DNA of 64,000 nucleotides from JARRKC01 sp963723965. GTDB lineage: Bacteria; Acidobacteriota; UBA6911; RPQK01; JAPXNP01. Under the pieces are notes generated by a model that was given only the letters and a program-made list of their open reading frames with translations, ran no database searches and was not told the DNA's origin. Location: the NCBI GenBank assembly GCA_963723965.1, contig CAVRSV010000019.1:61170-125169 (forward strand). The letters are read 5' to 3'. Below are positions 1 to 8,321 of the stretch, one piece after another. A program made the translations under genes and the position numbers. Every line of letters starts with the position of its first letter. The stretch's first letter is position 1.

Positions 1-406
1 CGTCACCGCGGTTGTGAAACAGGCGGTTCAGGGGACGCACTGCGGGCTCCTTGCCTTCGCTCACACCCTTCACGTACTTGCCGGTGGTGAGATAGACGTC
101 GAGCCAGCCGTCCCGATCGTAGTCGAGAAAGGCAACCCCTCCACCCGTCGCCTCGACGAGGTTGCTGAACTTCTCGTCTCCGAAGGACTCGCTGAAGTGG
201 ATGCCGGAAGCGGCTGTCACATCCGTGAAAACGACGCCCAGGGGACCCGAAGGCACGACCTCGGGCGGCATGGCCGGCCGATCCGCCGAAACCGGGATCT
301 CACCGGGAGGACTCGTGCCGCAGCCGGATTCCGCCAGCGCCCCGGCCAGGACCAGAGAGGCCAACGCCGATACCGCCGTCATCCTGCAGATTCGCTGTCT
401 CAACAA
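1..406 (-). CDS. CRTAC1/FG-GAP repeat lipoprotein (partial)
   Basis: Only the N-terminus is in the window; the gene runs off the left edge. The reading frame gives a hydrophobic leader ending in ESGCG, then a mature part with FTDVTAASGIHF, GGGVAFLDYDRDGWLDVYLT and NRLFHNRGD, which is the calcium-binding FG-GAP/VCBS repeat style of the CRTAC1 family, often followed by an ASPIC/UnbV domain in complete members. I start it at the TTG at 406 because GAGAGGAG lies 12 bp upstream and the resulting N-terminus is basic; an ATG at 382 in the same frame is the alternative. The lipobox is imperfect (Glu at -3), so lipidation is uncertain. Function is unknown; such proteins are large exported beta-propellers common in Acidobacteriota and Planctomycetota. 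Confidence 0.75.
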   Translation of the reverse strand, partial: MLRQRICRMTAVSALASLVLAGALAESGCGTSPPGEIPVSADRPAMPPEVVPSGPLGVVFTDVTAASGIHFSESFGDEKFSNLVEATGGGVAFLDYDRDGWLDVYLTTGKYVKGVSEGKEPAVRPLNRLFHNRGD

Positions 407-725
407 GGCGCTGGAGCTCTCCTCTCGTACCGCTGGTTCTGTGGGAAACCGTTAAGAGTGAGTATCCCGCGCCCGAAAGGCCCCACGCATCCGGTGAAAC
501 ACCGCATTCTACGGATCGGGGACTCCGGGAAAAGTACGGAGGACTTTCGATTTTCGATTTGATGCGCGGGAAACAGCAGCCGGGAAACGGGAATCGGGAG
601 CCGCCAAACGGGGAATGCTGCGGCATCGGAGACGCGGACCCGAGTCGGGGTGAATCGAGACGGTGCCCCTGTGACAGCCGTGCAACCCTCACAGCTCCCG
701 GCTCGACAATCGCAAATCGAAGATC
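407..725. other. Gene-free stretch with heptad repeats
   Basis: No credible gene is seen. The stretch holds short runs of 7-bp units: TTTTCGA-like units at 542-562, CGGGARN units at 581-601 and CGACAAT/CGCAAAT/CGAAGAT at 704-724, the last ending just before the stop codon of the response regulator gene. Bases 618-668 resemble a degraded copy of the 76-bp element found at 17642 and 21880. Open frames here are translations of repeats. Confidence 0.7.
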
Positions 726-1376
726 CTACTCGACTTTGAGCAGGCCGTTTTCGATGGCGAAGCGGACCAGCTCGGCGCGACTCTTCAGACCGAGCTTGGC
801 GGTGATGTTGGTGCGGTGGCTTTCTACGGTTCGCTCCGAGATGCAGAGCTTGTCCGCGATCTCCACATTGGTGTGACCGTAGGCGAGCAGGGTGCAGACC
901 TCCTGCTCCCGGGGCGTGAGTACGTCAAGACGATGTGATCCCTTCTGCGGCTCGGGAGCGCAGATCGCAGAGATCAGCTTTCCTCCGAGCGAAGGGTCCA
1001 CGTACTGCTCGCCGCGCTGGGCGGCCCGGATGGCCTGGATCAGCTCGGTACCGGTCGATTTCTTGAGCACGAAGGCCCGGACTCCCATCCGGAAGAGCTC
1101 ACGCAGATAGTACTCGTCCTCGTGCATGGTCAGGATGACGACTGCCAGATGGGGCCTTTCGGCCAGGACACTTTCCGCCACGCGCGCCCCCGGCAGTCCG
1201 GGCATACTCAGATCCAGAAGCAGCACGTCGATGGGATTGTCCAGAACGGCGCGGATCGTGTCGAATCCGTTTCCGGTCTCGGCCACGACCTCGAAGTCCG
1301 ACTGCTGCTCGAGCAGCGCTCGCAGGCCGCTGCGAAAGATGGCGTGATCGTCGGCGATGATCAGACGGATTCCCAT
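726..1376 (-). CDS. NarL/FixJ-family response regulator
   Basis: This 216-residue protein has a receiver domain (residues 1-120) with the acidic pair D9/D10, phospho-acceptor D55 in LLLDLSMPG and K105, followed by a LuxR-type helix-turn-helix (about 153-212, LTPREQEVCTLL and ISERTVESHRTNI). Its start overlaps the end of the sensor kinase gene by 16 bp, so the two are a translationally coupled pair. It is the last gene of the respiratory operon and probably controls that operon in response to the haem-bearing kinase; the target is inferred from position only. Confidence 0.93.
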   Translation of the reverse strand: MGIRLIIADDHAIFRSGLRALLEQQSDFEVVAETGNGFDTIRAVLDNPIDVLLLDLSMPGLPGARVAESVLAERPHLAVVILTMHEDEYYLRELFRMGVRAFVLKKSTGTELIQAIRAAQRGEQYVDPSLGGKLISAICAPEPQKGSHRLDVLTPREQEVCTLLAYGHTNVEIADKLCISERTVESHRTNITAKLGLKSRAELVRFAIENGLLKVE

Positions 1377-2881
1377 TTGAGCGTTTGTCCCAGAGGAATT
1401 CTAACCCGGACCGTCGTCCCCTTCATGCGCGCCGATTCGATGTCGAGGGTTCCCCCGCACTCGCTGACGCGTTCCCTCATCCCGACCAGACCGAGCCCGC
1501 GCTGGCTCGAGGGCACGACCTCCTCCGGCACGAATCCGACCCCATTGTCCTCCACGAGCAGCGTCACGCTGTCGCGGTTGCGCATCAGGACCACGCTCGA
1601 CTGGGTGGCTTCCGAATGCCGGACCAGATTGGTCACCGCCTCCTGGGCCACACGGTACAACGTCGTCTCGAGCCAATGGGGGAGCCGGTCTGCTCCGGGT
1701 GGAGTCGTCTGCTGGAAATCGAGAGCAATTCCCGACCGCTTGGAGGTCTCTTCTACATACCGTTCGAGAGCCTTCTCGAGACCGTAGTCGTCCAGAATCG
1801 AAGGCCGCATCTTCCAGGCCAGTTGATGGACGTCTTCGATGAGTCTGCGGATCTGCCCTTCGAACTCCTTGCGACGTTCCGGGAGTTCCGTCGGCGGATT
1901 CCCGTTTTCTGAGAAGATCGTCTTGGCCGCCACCAGCAGGGCCGACAGGCTCTGCCCCAGCTGGTCGTGCAGCTCCCTCGACAGGGTCTTCCGCTCCTCC
2001 TCCTGGGTGCGCACGAGACGCTGCAGCAGCGATACACGCACCCGCTCCTTCTCCTCGAGTTCCCGAAACGATCGGCCCAGCCGCTGCGCCATCTCGTCGA
2101 AGGAGCGGGCCAGCTGGCCGATTTCGTCGTTCCCTTCAATGGACGCCAGGTCCAGATCGCCCGGTCCCCGGGGGGTGAGTTCGGAGGATGCCAGCTGAGA
2201 GGTGGCCGCGGTCAGCTTCTTGATCCGCGAGATCACCATCCGGTTCATGAGAAGTCCCAAGACCAGCAGGATGACGAGAACGGTGGTGCCCGCCTTGATC
2301 AGCATCTCGAAGAGGCTCGCCCGAAGCTGGGCCCGAGCGCCCTCGGTCGAATGGTCGACCAGCAGGATCCCGACCAGCGATTGGGATGGATCGTGGCAGG
2401 AGTGGCATTCCTGGCGGTTCGGAATGGGCGCCGCATAGCGCAGCAGGGATTCCCGACCCAGATCGATGAAGCTCGTCCTCGGCGGCGTCTGCCCCTCCTG
2501 GTGACACACCGCACAGCCCCGGTCGCTGCGCGCCAGACGGCGCCCGATCAGGGTTCGGTCGGACGAGAAGCGCACGGTCCCCGAGGGATCCAGGATCAGG
2601 ATCGTCCGCACCTCCTCGGAAGAGTTGGAGAGCCGCTCCACCCCCTGCTGCAAAAGCTCGAGGTGCCGGCCCACCATGGCCAGCTGCAGGAGACTGTTCA
2701 GGGTCACATCCGAAACGCTTTCGGACGACTCCTGCAGCTCGGTCAGGAGCTGCGTTCGATAGAAGTGGTAGTCCCAGATGAAGTAGAGGGCGGACAGGAG
2801 GAGGACCGTGGCGATGACGCCGGAAGCGACCTTGAAATGAAGGCTGTGAACAATGTCTGAGATAGATCGCTTCAGCGCCAT
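1361..2881 (-). CDS. Sensor histidine kinase with two periplasmic c-haem motifs
   Basis: A 506-residue NarX/DegS-type kinase. Order: membrane segment about 18-38, periplasmic region about 40-195, second membrane segment about 196-218, HAMP about 218-272, HisKA_3 dimerisation domain with phospho-acceptor H305 in RELHDQLGQ, and a HATPase_c domain with EDNGVGF and RGLGLVGMRERV. The unusual part is the sensor region: it carries CAVCH at 123-127 and CHSCH at 159-163, two c-type haem attachment motifs on the periplasmic side. This suggests direct sensing of redox state, oxygen, NO or electron flow. It lies downstream of the cytochrome genes, with 60 bp to the small cytochrome c gene, and overlaps its regulator. 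Ligand is inference. Confidence 0.93.
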   Translation of the reverse strand: MALKRSISDIVHSLHFKVASGVIATVLLLSALYFIWDYHFYRTQLLTELQESSESVSDVTLNSLLQLAMVGRHLELLQQGVERLSNSSEEVRTILILDPSGTVRFSSDRTLIGRRLARSDRGCAVCHQEGQTPPRTSFIDLGRESLLRYAAPIPNRQECHSCHDPSQSLVGILLVDHSTEGARAQLRASLFEMLIKAGTTVLVILLVLGLLMNRMVISRIKKLTAATSQLASSELTPRGPGDLDLASIEGNDEIGQLARSFDEMAQRLGRSFRELEEKERVRVSLLQRLVRTQEEERKTLSRELHDQLGQSLSALLVAAKTIFSENGNPPTELPERRKEFEGQIRRLIEDVHQLAWKMRPSILDDYGLEKALERYVEETSKRSGIALDFQQTTPPGADRLPHWLETTLYRVAQEAVTNLVRHSEATQSSVVLMRNRDSVTLLVEDNGVGFVPEEVVPSSQRGLGLVGMRERVSECGGTLDIESARMKGTTVRVRIPLGQTLKWESV

Positions 2882-2941
2882 GGACTATCAGAGCCGACGG
2901 TCTCTCCAGCACCTCGCTACGGCCCTGGGTGGAAATCCGGG

Positions 2942-3301
2942 CTAGTGGCTCTTTGCGGGAGCGAACTTCAGTGTGTACTGGGCGACTTCCGTGATCTGTT
3001 GCGCGGTCAGCTTCCCCTGGAACTTGGGCATCTTTCCGGCGCCTTCGGTCACGACCTTCTCGACATCCGCCAGAGTCATCCCGTGCTTCCATTCGCCCGC
3101 CGTCAGATCGGGCACCTTCATCATCTTGCCGGCCCGGGTGTCGGCCTTGCCGTCCGCGGCGTGACACATGGCACACTTGGAGTCGAACAGAGCCTTGCCG
3201 GCGTCGTTGTCCTGGGCAGCCGTCGCCAGCGCGACGGGAGCCAGTGTCAGGAGAAGGAGCAATACGGACACTATCGTTGGTACGCTGATATCTCTTTTCA
3301 C
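2942..3301 (-). CDS. Small soluble cytochrome c (class I)
   Basis: A 119-residue protein with a cleavable signal peptide (hydrophobic about 8-28, ALATAAQ) and a single CAMCH haem site at 43-47. The C-terminal half has KMPKFQGKLT, giving a likely Met axial ligand, and a final helix typical of monohaem cytochrome c. Periplasmic. It sits between the 11-haem cytochrome and the sensor kinase in one operon, so it is the obvious diffusible electron acceptor of the bc-type complex. Acceptor role is inference from context. Confidence 0.9.
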   Translation of the reverse strand: MKRDISVPTIVSVLLLLLTLAPVALATAAQDNDAGKALFDSKCAMCHAADGKADTRAGKMMKVPDLTAGEWKHGMTLADVEKVVTEGAGKMPKFQGKLTAQQITEVAQYTLKFAPAKSH

Positions 3302-3396
3302 GAAGAAATTCCTTTCGCTGAGGTTACAGGAACTTACTTCCTACTTTACCGCACATTTTCCGCAAGTTCCCTGCAACCGCCTACGGCTCCGGACGG

Positions 3397-5106
3397 CTAG
3401 CCGATCTGCCGGATCTTGACATAGAGACCGATCAGCGTCAGACCGATGAACACCAGAGAGACGAGCAGCCCGAATCTGCGGGAGCGCAGTTCACTCAGGG
3501 CGTCCGTGCCCGCGGCGATGGCCTTGCGCGCGGACGTCATGCCTTCGTCGTACTTGTGCATGAAGTCGCTTTGCGGATCGGCCTTGAAACCGTGCACCAG
3601 CACCTGCAGCTCGATGTTCGATTCGACGGCTTGCTCGATCTCAGCCAGTGCAGGCCGGGTCTCCACGCCTCCGCGCCGCGCCCTGAGCAGGGCCCGCTCC
3701 GCGGCCGCCGTCACGGCACTCAGGCGGGTGAAGCGATCCAGATAGTGGGCAGAAACCTGGGCACCGACGCTCTCCGTGGAGCCTTGGGCGTGGCATTCCA
3801 CGCAGCGGACCCGGGCGATCGGGGGAGTCTCCCCGGCTCCTGCCGACTCCGGCAAGGCCGTTCGACCGATTCGGAACTTCTGGAAGAGCATGAGGAATTC
3901 GGCTCGGGGTTTGCTGCCCGAGCCCCCGGCGGCCGCTTCCGTATGGTCCGCAAGTTCCAGAGTGCGGTCGACCATCCAGTCGAACAGCCGGGATCCCTCC
4001 AGACCGAGAGCGTGGCCCTGGTCGAGCAGGTCCGCGCGGACCTGCTGGACCCGACCGTCGGATTCGGACGACGGGACGACCTCCACATCCTGCGCAATCG
4101 ACTGGTGGCAGAACTCGCAGGGCGCCTCCGGCAGAGGGCCGAGCATGGCGACCGTGGGCCTGAGCACGCCGTGATTGCCGTGACAGGTCGTGCACTCGGT
4201 CAGGGCGTGCACCGGGCCCAGTTGTGCGAAGGATTTGGGCAGCTCGTGGCAGGCTTCACACCCGGCGCCCTCGGCCCCCTCCAGGTAGTCAGTGTGCTGG
4301 CGAAAACCCGCTTCCTTGGGGCTTGCGCGAAACAGTGTGGCCTCGCGGGCGTGGCACTGGCCGCACACGAAAGAGATCGATTCGACTCCCGGGGGAATCG
4401 CGCCGTGGTTGCCATGACAGTCGTTGCAGGTGGGTGCGGACAGATCCTCCTTCTCGAGCATGTCGCGGCCGTGCACGCTCTGCCGCCAGAGGGTCAGTTG
4501 GTTGGTGGGGATCGGCCGGCCGTCGTCGAGTTTGTAGGAGCCCATCCGGGCCGGATCCGAGTGACACTTCGAACAGGTCAGCGCCACGTTCTTGGGATAG
4601 ACCTGCGACTGGGCGTCGTCGACGGCGCGGATGCCGTGGACACCGTGACAGTCGATGCACGTCGCCACGTTCGGGTCACCGGCTTTGAGAGCGCGGCCGT
4701 GCCGACTGGTCCAGTACTCCTGTTCCTGGTCGACTCGAAGTTCGGGACTGAAGCGCTTCATGTACTCGGCGTCCGAATGACAGCGCCCGCAAAAGTCCGG
4801 AACCTGTTCCCGCTTCGGCGCGCCGCGATAGGGATTGGCCCGAAAGCGGCTGTCCATGGCGCCGGCCGGATCCATGGCCAGAGCCGGATCGGGATTGCCC
4901 CCATGACAGTCCTGGCAGGCGAGACCGGCCTTGGCGTGAACGTCATTCTGGTAGTCCGTCACGATTCGCGCGAGGTCGGCTCCCAGCATCTCGGAGTCAC
5001 CGTGGCACTGGACGCACGACGTCGGCTGTTGAGCCCGTACGGGGGTGATCGCCCCGGCAACGCAGAACAGCAGGATGGTGCGGAAGATTGCTCTCGTCCT
5101 CGTCAT
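3397..5106 (-). CDS. Membrane-anchored 11-haem cytochrome c
   Basis: The frame stays open upstream, but the start is the ATG at 5106: it has a strong AAGGAGGGG ribosome site and overlaps the cytochrome b stop codon (ATGA). The 569-residue product has a signal peptide (cleavage after VRA, residue 25), then eleven CxxCH motifs: CVQCH, CQDCH, CGRCH, CIDCH, CSKCH, CNDCH, CGQCH, CEACH, CTTCH, CEFCH and CVECH, the first at residue 31 and the last near 435. A helical region follows and a C-terminal membrane helix (about 545-563) anchors it. No cytochrome c1 gene is present, so this protein probably takes electrons from the Rieske centre. Multihaem partners for cytochrome b are known in some anaerobes; this haem count and arrangement I do not recognise as a named family. 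Confidence 0.92.
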   Translation of the reverse strand: MTRTRAIFRTILLFCVAGAITPVRAQQPTSCVQCHGDSEMLGADLARIVTDYQNDVHAKAGLACQDCHGGNPDPALAMDPAGAMDSRFRANPYRGAPKREQVPDFCGRCHSDAEYMKRFSPELRVDQEQEYWTSRHGRALKAGDPNVATCIDCHGVHGIRAVDDAQSQVYPKNVALTCSKCHSDPARMGSYKLDDGRPIPTNQLTLWRQSVHGRDMLEKEDLSAPTCNDCHGNHGAIPPGVESISFVCGQCHAREATLFRASPKEAGFRQHTDYLEGAEGAGCEACHELPKSFAQLGPVHALTECTTCHGNHGVLRPTVAMLGPLPEAPCEFCHQSIAQDVEVVPSSESDGRVQQVRADLLDQGHALGLEGSRLFDWMVDRTLELADHTEAAAGGSGSKPRAEFLMLFQKFRIGRTALPESAGAGETPPIARVRCVECHAQGSTESVGAQVSAHYLDRFTRLSAVTAAAERALLRARRGGVETRPALAEIEQAVESNIELQVLVHGFKADPQSDFMHKYDEGMTSARKAIAAGTDALSELRSRRFGLLVSLVFIGLTLIGLYVKIRQIG

Positions 5107-6269
5107 TCGCCCCTCCTTCCCGTTCGTCCTGCGCTCCGCCCGTGGAGATAGACCACCAGTCCGATGGTCAGCGTGATCAGAACCGGCAGCCACGACCGGT
5201 AGCCCCAGGCCGTAAAGCCGGTCACATAGACGAGGAGGATCATCCCGAGCAGCGTGAAGGCAGGACTGCGACTGTCGGATTCGGCTCCCCGGTCCAGGAA
5301 CGGAACCAGCAGTATTGCGAGGCCCAGAATCCCGAACAGCAGGATGGGAATGGCCTCGAATTCGATCCCCAGGAACTCCCCTCCCGGGACGAGCTTCAGG
5401 GTCTCGAACATGAACATGAAATACCATTCGGGGCGGATGTCGGCGAAGGCCGGGGCGAAGGGGTCGGCCTTGTCTCCGAGTTCCCACGGGAACAGCGCCG
5501 CCAGAGTGGCCAGCAGGGCCAGTGCCAGCGTCCAGCCGAACAGGTCGCGCAGGAGAAAGTTGGGAACGAACTTCATCGGTCGATGCTGCTTCGCGTTTTG
5601 CTCTTCACCCGGCGGAACGCTCATTCCCTGGACCTGAACCAGCAGAAGGTGAATGCCCAGGATGGCCGTCGTGATGGCCGGGAGGATGGCGACATGCCAG
5701 CCGTAAAAGCGTGAGAGCGTGCCTCCCGTGACCCGATCTCCGCCGCGCAGAAAACGCATCAGATATTCGCCGACCACCGGTACCGCTCCGGCGATGTCCG
5801 TTCCCACGTTGGTGGCGAAGAAGGCCAGCCGGTTCCAGGGCAGAAGGTAGCCCGAGAATCCGAAGGCCAGCGCCAGGAACAGGAGCAGACTCCCCGTGAC
5901 CCAGGTGATCTCGCGAGGCGGCCGATAGGCCTTCATGAAGTAGACGGTCGCCAGGTGGACGAAGAGGAAGAAGATCATCAGATTGGCCGACCAGGAGTGG
6001 ATCGAACGAATGAGCCACCCGAAAGGCACGGTGGTCATGAGGAATTCCACCGATTCGAAGGCCTCCCCGGCGGAAGGCCGATAGTAGAGCATGAGTAGAA
6101 TGCCCGTCGCCACCTGCACGATGAAGAAGAACAGGGTCATGCCGCCGAGGTAGTAGCAGATCGAATACCGGTGAACGGGGACCGTCTTGTGCTCGGCAAG
6201 ATCCACCACACTGTCGACGGGCAGCCGGGCTCTCAGCCAGGCATAGAGGGACTGAACCTGCAGTTGCAT
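5103..6269 (-). CDS. Cytochrome b of a bc-type quinol oxidoreductase
   Basis: A 388-residue integral membrane protein that joins the N-terminal haem domain and the C-terminal domain of cytochrome b in one chain. Two His pairs bind the b haems: IHSW...FVH with 13 residues between and WH...GIH with 14 between, the latter spacing being typical of b6-type proteins. The quinol-oxidation motif is PEWYF. It is followed by the 11-haem cytochrome (4-bp overlap) and preceded by the Rieske gene (5 bp gap), so it is the core of a menaquinol:cytochrome c oxidoreductase. Confidence 0.96.
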   Translation of the reverse strand: MQLQVQSLYAWLRARLPVDSVVDLAEHKTVPVHRYSICYYLGGMTLFFFIVQVATGILLMLYYRPSAGEAFESVEFLMTTVPFGWLIRSIHSWSANLMIFFLFVHLATVYFMKAYRPPREITWVTGSLLLFLALAFGFSGYLLPWNRLAFFATNVGTDIAGAVPVVGEYLMRFLRGGDRVTGGTLSRFYGWHVAILPAITTAILGIHLLLVQVQGMSVPPGEEQNAKQHRPMKFVPNFLLRDLFGWTLALALLATLAALFPWELGDKADPFAPAFADIRPEWYFMFMFETLKLVPGGEFLGIEFEAIPILLFGILGLAILLVPFLDRGAESDSRSPAFTLLGMILLVYVTGFTAWGYRSWLPVLITLTIGLVVYLHGRSAGRTGRRGE

Positions 6270-6274
6270 GATGA

Positions 6275-6742
6275 TCAGCTCCTGAGAATGACGATGGAGG
6301 ACGGCGCGCCGTGGCCCTTCTCGATGAGATTGACCGTGAAGGGCTTGAGGGGTTTCGGGGGCGGCCCCGACACGTTGCGGCCCGTCAGATCGTACTCGCC
6401 GTTGTGACAGTTGCAGTGGATGCGCTGTTCCCCCTGCAGATACTCGACCACGCAGTCGAGATGTGTGCAGGTCGCCGAGAAGGCCCGGTAGTCTCCCTCG
6501 GAGACCCGGATCAGGATGACCGGCTCAACGCCGAATCGGACGATCTTGAAACCTTTCTCAAGCAGATCCGGATCATTCGTCGTGCCCGCCTCCACCTGAT
6601 TGGTAGAGGCCTCCGGAACTTCCGGCGGGCTGATGAAGCGCGCCAGGGGGTACACCACGGATGCGACCAACCCCGTCACCGACCCGCCCAGCAGCCAATT
6701 CACCAGACTCCTTCGTCGTCTGTTTGGTACCTCCCTCTCCAA
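6275..6742 (-). CDS. Rieske iron-sulfur protein
   Basis: A 155-residue protein with an arginine-rich N-terminus (NRRRRSLVNW) followed by one membrane helix, as in Tat-exported Rieske subunits that keep their anchor. The 2Fe-2S ligands are in CTHLDC and CNCH (HCNCHNGEYD), with the Pro-loop GPPPKPL after them. The usual Gly before the last Cys of box 1 is Asp here, a small deviation. It transfers electrons from quinol at cytochrome b to the attached cytochrome. Second gene of the respiratory operon. Confidence 0.95.
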   Translation of the reverse strand: MEREVPNRRRRSLVNWLLGGSVTGLVASVVYPLARFISPPEVPEASTNQVEAGTTNDPDLLEKGFKIVRFGVEPVILIRVSEGDYRAFSATCTHLDCVVEYLQGEQRIHCNCHNGEYDLTGRNVSGPPPKPLKPFTVNLIEKGHGAPSSIVILRS

Positions 6743-6773
6743 GGGCTCCTCCTTTCTCTTGGGTATGGCCGGC

Positions 6774-7955
6774 TCATCGCGCGAAGGCGGCTACCAGCTG
6801 TTTGCGTTCCGAAACGAATTCCAGCCTCGTCTCGGTCTCGGGACGGTTGTGCGGCGAGTAGAGGTAGGTCAGGCTGGCGCGGACCTCTATGTTTTCGTCC
6901 CTGGGAAGGGTGAACGAGGTTTCGATGATGCGTTCTTCACCGGGGGCGATGCGCGTGTCATCCCCGATCCTTGCAGTGTCGAGGAACATGCGGGCATCGT
7001 CCATGATCGGTTTGGACTGTGCGTCGAGGGCGACTTTCTGGAAGGTGTACTGTTGCTGTGCCACTTCCCCGCTCTCCGCGGTCGCCGTGATATCGAGCAG
7101 GATCTTGCGCGTCGGGCTGCCCGTCGGCACGGCGTGACCGGCGCCCGCATTCTTCAGGCTCAACTTCACGTAGACCTTGCGTCCGTCCCGTTTGACCTCT
7201 TCGATGCGCAGGCGCAGGGCCTTGACGAGCTGGGCCAAGGAATGCCCGCCCGGCATGCTGTGCAGATTGATGAAGGAGCTTCGGACCCGCAGGACCTTGG
7301 GATCGACGACGCTGGCGACGACCAGCGGCATATGGCATTCCTGGCAGGTTCGATCTCCGCCCTTCTGCTGGTAGTCGGTCCATTCCGAATAGGTCGACAG
7401 CAACGGGACTCCGGCGGGATTCCGGTATTCATGGCAGCCCTCGCAGTGCTCGGATGTGGTGTGGAACTTCGAGAAGGCCACCGGATGCCCTCTCGGCTCC
7501 GCGTCCTGGACCGGCCCGTACTTCGTCGTCCCGACCTCCAGCTTGAACGGCTCGACGGGATTGTTGGGGTCGACTCCCACCAGTGAGTGGCAAAAATCGC
7601 AGTTGACTCCTTCCTGATTGAGGGAGTCGGAGAGGACCAGGTTTCCCGTGACGATCGAGGAGGGAGCGTGGCAGCGCAGGCACATCTTGCGGGCCGTGTC
7701 CCCGGTCTCCTGGACGGCTTCGTCATAGGCCTCGAGGAAGACCGGCGTCGAGGCTGCCCGGGCATGGATGGAACTCCGCCAGACCGAATAGATGTCCTTG
7801 TGGCATGAGCCGCATTTCTGGGATGAGGTCAGCTGGCCGGGATGAAGCTCCAACGGTGGGACCTCCTCCTGGTCCGCCCCGACCTCGCCGCAGCCGGCGA
7901 AAATGAGAAGGGTCAGAGGAATGATCCATCCCGTTCTGAAGTTTCTGGCTTCCAT
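6774..7955 (-). CDS. Pentahaem cytochrome c554-like lipoprotein
   Basis: A 393-residue protein with a lipoprotein leader (IFAGC, lipidated Cys 22). It has five CxxCH motifs, starting with CGSCH at 48 and followed by CLRCH, CDFCH, CEGCH and CQECH, with the spacing seen in cytochrome c554/NrfB-like proteins; the last third (about 240-393) is haem-free and beta-rich, including VPTGSPTRK. First gene of the operon; the gap to the Rieske gene is 31 bp. It probably lies on the periplasmic face as an electron-transfer partner or terminal redox enzyme. Substrate cannot be told from sequence. Confidence 0.9.
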   Translation of the reverse strand: MEARNFRTGWIIPLTLLIFAGCGEVGADQEEVPPLELHPGQLTSSQKCGSCHKDIYSVWRSSIHARAASTPVFLEAYDEAVQETGDTARKMCLRCHAPSSIVTGNLVLSDSLNQEGVNCDFCHSLVGVDPNNPVEPFKLEVGTTKYGPVQDAEPRGHPVAFSKFHTTSEHCEGCHEYRNPAGVPLLSTYSEWTDYQQKGGDRTCQECHMPLVVASVVDPKVLRVRSSFINLHSMPGGHSLAQLVKALRLRIEEVKRDGRKVYVKLSLKNAGAGHAVPTGSPTRKILLDITATAESGEVAQQQYTFQKVALDAQSKPIMDDARMFLDTARIGDDTRIAPGEERIIETSFTLPRDENIEVRASLTYLYSPHNRPETETRLEFVSERKQLVAAFAR

Positions 7956-8321
7956 GGCTTGGTCCTCCCGTCGTTGACCGGTCGATTGCGCCGAACCGGG
8001 GGCCTGTCGTCCCCGGGGGCCAAAGTCCGGGCGAGTTGCCGTCGGCGGACCGCTGTGGGGTCGGGGCGTGTGCGCGTGGTGCGAACTGCGGGACGATCCC
8101 CCTGAGCCCTTCGCCTTTTCTTATGAAGTAATTGTGGGGAGACGTAAGGACAATTACATCCGGGGATTCTGAGGATCTTGATCCCGCGGCCTACGGGTTA
8201 ATTACGGAGGAAGCGGAGAGTGCGCGGCGGATCCCCGGGCCCGAAGCCGACTCCGGCCACCCGTCGAAGGACGTTTCGACGGAACGAAGAAGAACTCTGG
8301 CCCGGCCCGACCTCGGCACCC
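7956..8321. promoter_or_regulatory. Upstream region of the respiratory operon with palindrome
   Basis: This 366-bp gene-free region lies upstream of the respiratory operon (transcribed leftwards) and downstream of the aldolase gene. It contains a perfect 8-bp-arm inverted repeat, GTAATTGT at 8128-8135 and ACAATTAC at 8150-8157, with a further AATTAC at 8200-8205, all AT-rich in a GC-rich setting. The spacing of the AATTAC/GTAATT boxes (24 and 48 bp) keeps them near one helix face. This is a candidate operator, perhaps for the NarL-type regulator; I cannot assign exact -35 and -10 boxes. Confidence 0.4.

Noticed and set aside
3556..5151. Long antisense open frame opposite the 11-haem cytochrome gene
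   Set aside because: High-GC shadow frame: no ribosome site, no recognisable motif, and the opposite strand has clear homology and haem motifs.
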